A model generated the notes under the pieces. That model searched no databases, was not told the DNA's origin, and worked only from the letters and a program-made list of their open reading frames with translations. From Planctomycetota bacterium (GTDB taxonomy: Bacteria; Planctomycetota; Phycisphaerae; Sedimentisphaerales; Anaerobacaceae), in contig JAFNGF010000202.1 of NCBI GenBank assembly GCA_017885385.1, forward strand, positions 191-18,920: DNA of 18,730 nucleotides, read 5' to 3'. Shown in pieces: positions 13,758 to 18,730 of this stretch. The translations under genes and the position numbers were made by a program. Every line of letters begins with the position of its first letter. Position 1 is the first letter of the stretch.

Positions 13758-16700
13758 ATGAAACGGGCAAGGTTGGAAATCTCTTTGGGCCTTTGTGTCA
13801 TATCGGTCCTTGGCATGGCCGTCGCAAAAGCATCTGCAGAGTGGGTCGCTTACAATGACTGCCTTCGAGAGCCGGCGGACTCAACAGCCGCGAACGTGAG
13901 CGGCTGGACCATCCATAATAGCGACCTAACCCATTTCACCGGTCGATTGAAGAATTACCAGACCGGCAGCGATGCGGGAATGCCTACGGTCACGTTCACT
14001 ATGGGAGCAGCCGGTCTGCAGGTCAGTAGCGGCGCCGCAGGCGGTAATCCAGCTCCAGGCACAAATGCCTACGAAGTATTCCATAACATTATAGACTTCG
14101 GCCCAAACACTCTTTACTACGGCGGCGCAGGCTGGTGGGTAGAGATTAAATTCACCGGCCTGGACCCTGCCAAAATGTACACGTTTGTCGGCACTGCCAT
14201 ACGCTCAAGCAGCTATCCTGCCCGCAAATCGCTCTTTACCATTTTGGGCCGCGTCAGCGCCACCAACAATAGCAGCGATGGAGTAGTATCAAAGACGGCA
14301 AATGCAACTATCCTGCTCGCAGGCGACAATAGCGCACCTGGAGCCGGATACGTCGTTCGATGGGACGACATTGTGCCGGCAGCCGACGGCAGTTTCACGA
14401 TTAGAGCAGAGGCGACCGCCGATTCCGAGGGCGGTAGCGCGTATCCTTTGGGCGGATTCATGCTCCAGGAAGTGGGGGCAGCGGGCAACCGCCCGCCGGA
14501 AGTTGACGCCGGGGATTACCCTTCACTTTCCTGGCCGTATGATACCCTCCAGCTTAGCCCCGTCATCTATGACGATGACCCCTGCGGTTTGGGGACATTG
14601 ACTTTTAAGTGGTCGCAGCTCAGCGGCCCCGGTACGGTGACATTCCGGCCCAGCGACAATGTTCAGGACCCTTGCGCGATATTCTCCAAACCCGGCGATT
14701 ATCAACTGCAGCTTCAGGTCTGGGACGAAGTGCCACAGCAAGGCGCCGGCACAGTAACCATCAACATTATCGAGCCGTTGCTCGGCGACTTGAACGGCGA
14801 CAAAAAGGTCAACTGGGATGACTTGGTTCTTTTTGCCCTTCGGTGGCTGGACTCCCAGGCAAATCCCGCCGACATCAATGCCAAAGATGGCGTTAATATG
14901 ACCGACTTCGCATTCCTGGCGAAGAACTGGCTGGTGGGCGACCCCGACTTGATCGGGGTTGTCATCAACGAGCTTATGGCCAGAAATGACCGCACCGTCA
15001 GAGACCCCCAGGGCGAGTACGATGACTGGATCGAAATTTATAATGCCGGCGATGAGCCTATCAATGTGGGCGGAATGTACCTCACAGATGATCCGTCTCT
15101 ACCTACGCTCTGGCGGATTCCCGACACCAATCCTTCCGCAACTACTATCCCGCCGGGTGGATACCTATTGATATGGGCGGACAATGACACCGGTGTTCCA
15201 GGCCTGCACGCGGCTTTCGAGCTTGACGCCGACCGCGGGGATTACGTAGCTTTGTTTGATGCGGACGGCGCCACCCTCATTGACAGCATCACCTTTGGCA
15301 AACAGACGCCGGATGTCTCTTACGGGCGTGAACCCGATGGAGTTGATAACTGGGTGACGCTTTCGCCGACTCCAGGTTCTTCAAACAATGGTTCCTATCT
15401 GGCTGTGGTAGCCGACACTAAATTCAGCTATGACCGCGGTTTTTACGATAGTCCGTTCTCCGTAGCCATCACCACCGAAACCGATGGCGCCGCCATACGT
15501 TACACAACCGATGGAAGTACGCCTGCTGAAACGTATGGCACTATCTATACGGCTCCCATTCCGATCTCCGCAACGACGTGTTTGCGGGCAGCGGCATTCA
15601 AACCCGGCTGCAAATCCACCAACGTGGACACGCACACGTATATCTTTCTGGACGATGTTATCCAGCAGGCTACCAATCCAGTCACCGGGGCGCAGGTTAC
15701 GCCGCCGGGCTGCCCGACTTCGTGGGGCTCGGTGACCGGCGATTATCAGATGGACCCAGATGTTGTCGGGCAAAACGGTAAGGACAAATTCGGCGGCCTC
15801 TACGCCGGCACAATCAAACAGGACCTGAAGTCCGTGCCGACCATCTCGCTGGTTATGAACAAGGACGACTGGTTCGGCAGTAAAGGCATCTATATCAACC
15901 AGTCCCAGGACGGCACGGAGCGCGTGGCTTCGTTCGAGTTCATTGATCCGAACAGCGGTGAACAATTTCAGCTAAACTGCGCTCTGGCTATGCAGGGCGG
16001 GGTCAGCGGCGGCGGCACCAGTCTCGATAGGTGGAAGACGTTCAAGCTCTCGATGCGGCCCCGGTTCAAACTCCAGACCGATGATGGAAAGCTCACCGGT
16101 GGGCCGCCAAGCCTTGATTTCAGACTGTTTCCAGATTCGCCTGTCCAGAGCCACAACACCATTGTGTTCGACGGGGTTCTGAACCATTCGTGGCTGCACC
16201 CCGGCGCCGACCAACGCAGCACCGCTATGTACATCCAGGACCAGTACGTTGCTGACCTACATAATGCGATGGGCGGATACTCTCCTCACGGATTATACGC
16301 CCACGTTTACATCAGCGGCCTGTATTGGGGAATGTACTATATCCACGAAAGGCCCGATCACGCCTGGGCGGCAGAAATGTTCGGCGGCAACAAGGAAAAA
16401 TATGATGCCATCAAGCATAGCAGCAGCTACGTTACCAACGACGGCGGCGGACTCAATAGCGGCACCGCACGCGCCAGCTTCAATGCAATGGTCAACGCCG
16501 CAAAAGCCGTGCAGTCCGACCCGACAAACCTGGCTAAATACAATGCGCTGTCGGAGATACTGGACATCGACAACTTCATCACCTATCTGCTGGCCAACTG
16601 GCTTCCCAACAACGAAGACTGGCCTGCCAAGAACTGGTACGCTACGCATCATCACCCCGACGGCAAATGGCGATTCCACTCCTGGGATGCTGAGCACACC

Positions 16701-18730
16701 GTTGAGGGAACAAACGCTGCTTTTGGCAAAAGCCCATACGACATTCACAATCTACTCAAAAGCAATGCCGAGTATCTCATGCGATTTGCAGATCATATAC
16801 ACCGGCACTTTTTCAACGGCGGGACACTATCCTATCCGAGAACCGCCGAGATGTATCAGGCGCGAATGAATCAAATCGACCGCGCAATAGTCGGCGAGTC
16901 GGCCCGATGGGGTGACAACCGACAGGCCAACCCCCACACGCGTCAAGATTGGCTCAACACCCAGAAAGGTAAATTGACCGGCTTCTTCCCCACCCGTTCG
17001 CAGACCGTCTTAGGCTGGCTCAAAAACGCAAATTTGTACCCTAATGTAACTGCCCCCGTATTCTATATCAACAGCTCTTATCAGCACGGCGGGCATATTT
17101 TGACGCACGACCTTTTCTCCATACAAGCTCCCGCCGGCACAGTTTATTACACGCTTGATAACTCTGACCCACGCTTGCCAGGCGGCACCGTCAATACGGC
17201 GCACGCAGCCATGTATTCCGCAGCTATCAGGCTCACCCAGAGCGCGCACGTCAAGGCACGGGCGCTCAGCGGCAGCACCTGGAGCGCTCTTAACGAAGCA
17301 ATCTTCACGGTTGGACCTGTGGCGGAAAACCTGCGTATCACAGAGATTATGTACCATCCGCCGGATACCGATAGCCTGAGCGACGCAAACGAGGAGTTCA
17401 TCGAGCTAAAAAATATCGGCAGCCAAACCATCAACCTGAATCTGGCACGCTTCACCAACGGCATAGACTTCACTTTCCCCAGCATAGAACTTGCAGCGGG
17501 CAAATATATCCTGGTCGTGAGAGATCAGGCGGCTTTTTACGCTCAGTATCCGGATTTCGCCGGAGTCATTGCCGGGCAGTACTCTGGCAGTCTGGCTAAT
17601 GATGGAGAAAGAATCCGGCTGGAAGATGCCATCGGCCAAACGATACTGGACTTCAAGTACAGCGATGCGTGGCGTGAAATTACCGATGGGCAAGGCTTCT
17701 CTCTAACCATAGTAAATCCAGCGAATCCTGACGCAAATAGCTGGGGCGAAAAAGACTCCTGGCGCGCAAGCGCGTTTTACGGCGGCTCGCCAGGCTGGGA
17801 CGACACCGGCATTATTCCTGAGCCTGGCTCAGTGGTAATAAACGAGGTATTGGCACACGCCCACGCCGATGCCTCGGACTGGATAGAGCTTTACAATACT
17901 ACCGCCGAAGCGATCAATATCGGCGGCTGGTTCCTAAGTGACGATGGTAACGACCTGACCAAATACGAAATTGCCGATGGCGCTGTCGTTGCCGGTAACG
18001 ATTATCTTGTATTCTATCAAGACCAGCATTTTGGCAATCCTGCTGACCCCGGCTGTCACCGGGCGTTTGCCTTAAGCGAGAATGGCGACCAGGTATATCT
18101 GTCATCGGCCTTAGCCCCCGCCCCTGCGGCGGGGGTACTATTGACCGGCTATCAGGAGCTGGAGGATTTTGACGCCTCCGAGACGGGCGTATCGTTTGGC
18201 AGGTATTATAAGGGCAGCACGGATAACTACAACTTTGTGGCGATGAGCGAGAATACGCTCGGCAAGGCCAATGCCTATCCGAAGGTAGGGCCTATCGTTA
18301 TCAATGAGATTATGTACAATCCCGGCTCAGGCAACCAAAATGAAGAGTATATTGAGCTATTTAACATCACTTCCGAGCCGGTGGATTTATACCGTTATGA
18401 CAAATCTGAGCCCTGGCGGTTTACCGATGGCATAGAGTTTGTCTTTCCTTCCGATCCGGTAGTTACGATACCTGCGGGCGGCTATTTATTGGTGGTAAAG
18501 CACCTGGATGCTTTTGCCGCCCGATATGGTGTTATGCCTGCGGCGGTGGTGGTTCTTGACCCTTATGATGGCCAGCTGCAGAATGGCGGAGAAAAGCTGG
18601 AGCTAAGCATGCCCGGTGACGTGGATGAATTTGGCACACGCTATTATATCCGGATTGACAGGCTAAACTACAGTGATGGCTCTCATCCTGAGGACTGTCC
18701 CGGCGGCATAGATTTGTGGCCTACCGAAGC
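13758..18730 (+). CDS. Giant secreted CotH-kinase / lamin-tail-domain protein (3' end outside window)
   Basis: Open from ATG 13758 to the window end: at least 1657 residues, no stop. Signal peptide 1-27 (ASA cleavage before EWVAY). Order seen: a beta-rich domain I do not recognise (28-239); a PKD-like domain (244-338); a dockerin-like pair of calcium loops (343-395, DLNGDKKVNWDDL then DINAKDGVNMTDF); lamin-tail domain 1 (401-545); a chitobiase-C-terminal-like domain (549-630, IRYTTDGSTP); a CotH-type kinase domain (695-1054, with E864 in YIHERPD, D954 in NNEDWP and D977 in SWDAEHT); a second chitobiase-like domain (1097-1189, VYYTLDNSDP); then lamin-tail domains at about 1192-1351, 1358-1509 and 1512 onward. 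CotH kinases phosphorylate secreted proteins in spore coats. Here the target is unknown and a cell-surface or extracellular role is inferred. The start has no Shine-Dalgarno; it was chosen for the signal peptide. A palindromic repeat at 18115-18135 is translated in frame. Confidence 0.9.
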   Translation, partial: MKRARLEISLGLCVISVLGMAVAKASAEWVAYNDCLREPADSTAANVSGWTIHNSDLTHFTGRLKNYQTGSDAGMPTVTFTMGAAGLQVSSGAAGGNPAPGTNAYEVFHNIIDFGPNTLYYGGAGWWVEIKFTGLDPAKMYTFVGTAIRSSSYPARKSLFTILGRVSATNNSSDGVVSKTANATILLAGDNSAPGAGYVVRWDDIVPAADGSFTIRAEATADSEGGSAYPLGGFMLQEVGAAGNRPPEVDAGDYPSLSWPYDTLQLSPVIYDDDPCGLGTLTFKWSQLSGPGTVTFRPSDNVQDPCAIFSKPGDYQLQLQVWDEVPQQGAGTVTINIIEPLLGDLNGDKKVNWDDLVLFALRWLDSQANPADINAKDGVNMTDFAFLAKNWLVGDPDLIGVVINELMARNDRTVRDPQGEYDDWIEIYNAGDEPINVGGMYLTDDPSLPTLWRIPDTNPSATTIPPGGYLLIWADNDTGVPGLHAAFELDADRGDYVALFDADGATLIDSITFGKQTPDVSYGREPDGVDNWVTLSPTPGSSNNGSYLAVVADTKFSYDRGFYDSPFSVAITTETDGAAIRYTTDGSTPAETYGTIYTAPIPISATTCLRAAAFKPGCKSTNVDTHTYIFLDDVIQQATNPVTGAQVTPPGCPTSWGSVTGDYQMDPDVVGQNGKDKFGGLYAGTIKQDLKSVPTISLVMNKDDWFGSKGIYINQSQDGTERVASFEFIDPNSGEQFQLNCALAMQGGVSGGGTSLDRWKTFKLSMRPRFKLQTDDGKLTGGPPSLDFRLFPDSPVQSHNTIVFDGVLNHSWLHPGADQRSTAMYIQDQYVADLHNAMGGYSPHGLYAHVYISGLYWGMYYIHERPDHAWAAEMFGGNKEKYDAIKHSSSYVTNDGGGLNSGTARASFNAMVNAAKAVQSDPTNLAKYNALSEILDIDNFITYLLANWLPNNEDWPAKNWYATHHHPDGKWRFHSWDAEHTVEGTNAAFGKSPYDIHNLLKSNAEYLMRFADHIHRHFFNGGTLSYPRTAEMYQARMNQIDRAIVGESARWGDNRQANPHTRQDWLNTQKGKLTGFFPTRSQTVLGWLKNANLYPNVTAPVFYINSSYQHGGHILTHDLFSIQAPAGTVYYTLDNSDPRLPGGTVNTAHAAMYSAAIRLTQSAHVKARALSGSTWSALNEAIFTVGPVAENLRITEIMYHPPDTDSLSDANEEFIELKNIGSQTINLNLARFTNGIDFTFPSIELAAGKYILVVRDQAAFYAQYPDFAGVIAGQYSGSLANDGERIRLEDAIGQTILDFKYSDAWREITDGQGFSLTIVNPANPDANSWGEKDSWRASAFYGGSPGWDDTGIIPEPGSVVINEVLAHAHADASDWIELYNTTAEAINIGGWFLSDDGNDLTKYEIADGAVVAGNDYLVFYQDQHFGNPADPGCHRAFALSENGDQVYLSSALAPAPAAGVLLTGYQELEDFDASETGVSFGRYYKGSTDNYNFVAMSENTLGKANAYPKVGPIVINEIMYNPGSGNQNEEYIELFNITSEPVDLYRYDKSEPWRFTDGIEFVFPSDPVVTIPAGGYLLVVKHLDAFAARYGVMPAAVVVLDPYDGQLQNGGEKLELSMPGDVDEFGTRYYIRIDRLNYSDGSHPEDCPGGIDLWPTE
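18111..18137. repeat. GC-rich palindrome inside the CotH-type gene
   Basis: CCCCCGCC-CCTGC-GGCGGGGG (18115-18135) is an 8-base stem with a 5-base loop, translated in frame as an A/P/G-rich stretch (LAPAPAAG) within lamin-tail domain 3. Its arms resemble the inner hairpins of the repeats at 8060-8075 and 13627-13644, so it may be a short or degraded copy. On similarity alone this is weaker than the acuC case. Confidence 0.6.

Noticed and set aside
15381..15965. Open frame of 194 codons on the minus strand
   Set aside because: It is fully antisense to the CotH-type gene, has arginine-rich low-plausibility sequence and no start signal or domain.
16249..16869. Open frame of 206 codons on the plus strand
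   Set aside because: It is a shifted-frame shadow of the CotH domain; the real frame (13758 onward) is open throughout and carries the recognisable motifs.

Overview
The window reads as a piece of a chromosome from an uncultured planctomycete, most likely of the Phycisphaerae/Sedimentisphaerales kind. This is inference. It rests on moderately high GC, weak or absent Shine-Dalgarno sites at several starts, a giant secreted CotH/lamin-tail protein with a planctomycete-style dockerin-like stretch, and short palindromic AT-rich and GC-rich repeats scattered between and inside genes. No rRNA, tRNA, CRISPR array or prophage was seen.

Layout. (1) 1-3244, plus strand: the 3' part of serA, then a phosphohexomutase of the GlmM/ManB type, then a CDF metal-cation exporter that overlaps the mutase stop by one base. 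(2) 3265-3762, minus strand: a small CPBP-type membrane protein, flanked on both sides by AATTG-rich repeats. (3) 3877-9067, plus strand: a compact three-gene operon made of a fused ADP-forming acetyl-CoA synthetase, a class I CoA-transferase with a C-terminal GNAT acetyltransferase domain, and an AcuC-type deacetylase. (4) 9130-11748, minus strand and convergent with the operon: acs (AMP-forming acetyl-CoA synthetase) followed by a SatP-type acetate transporter. They are driven by a good sigma-70-like promoter and end at a hairpin shared with the convergent operon. (5) 12062-12820, minus strand: a secreted, probably outer-membrane beta-barrel protein whose consensus promoter resembles that of acs. 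(6) 13090-13757: a decayed transposase start under a large hairpin, then a repeat-rich intergenic region. (7) 13758 to the window end, plus strand: a very large secreted CotH-kinase/lamin-tail protein that runs off the window.

How the genes fit together. Regions 3-5 form an acetate/acetyl-CoA island: uptake (SatP, possibly the barrel protein), two different activation routes (ATP to AMP, and reversible ATP/ADP), CoA exchange, a lysine-acetyltransferase domain and a lysine deacetylase. Acs keeps the lysine motif that is the known target of Pat/AcuA acetylation. The locus therefore looks like a self-contained acetylation switch in which the acetyltransferase is fused to a CoA-transferase instead of standing alone (AcuA) or being fused to an ADP-forming synthetase-like protein (Pat). 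This is the most interesting biology here. The second is a set of palindromic or short tandem repeats lying in frame inside at least three protein-coding genes.
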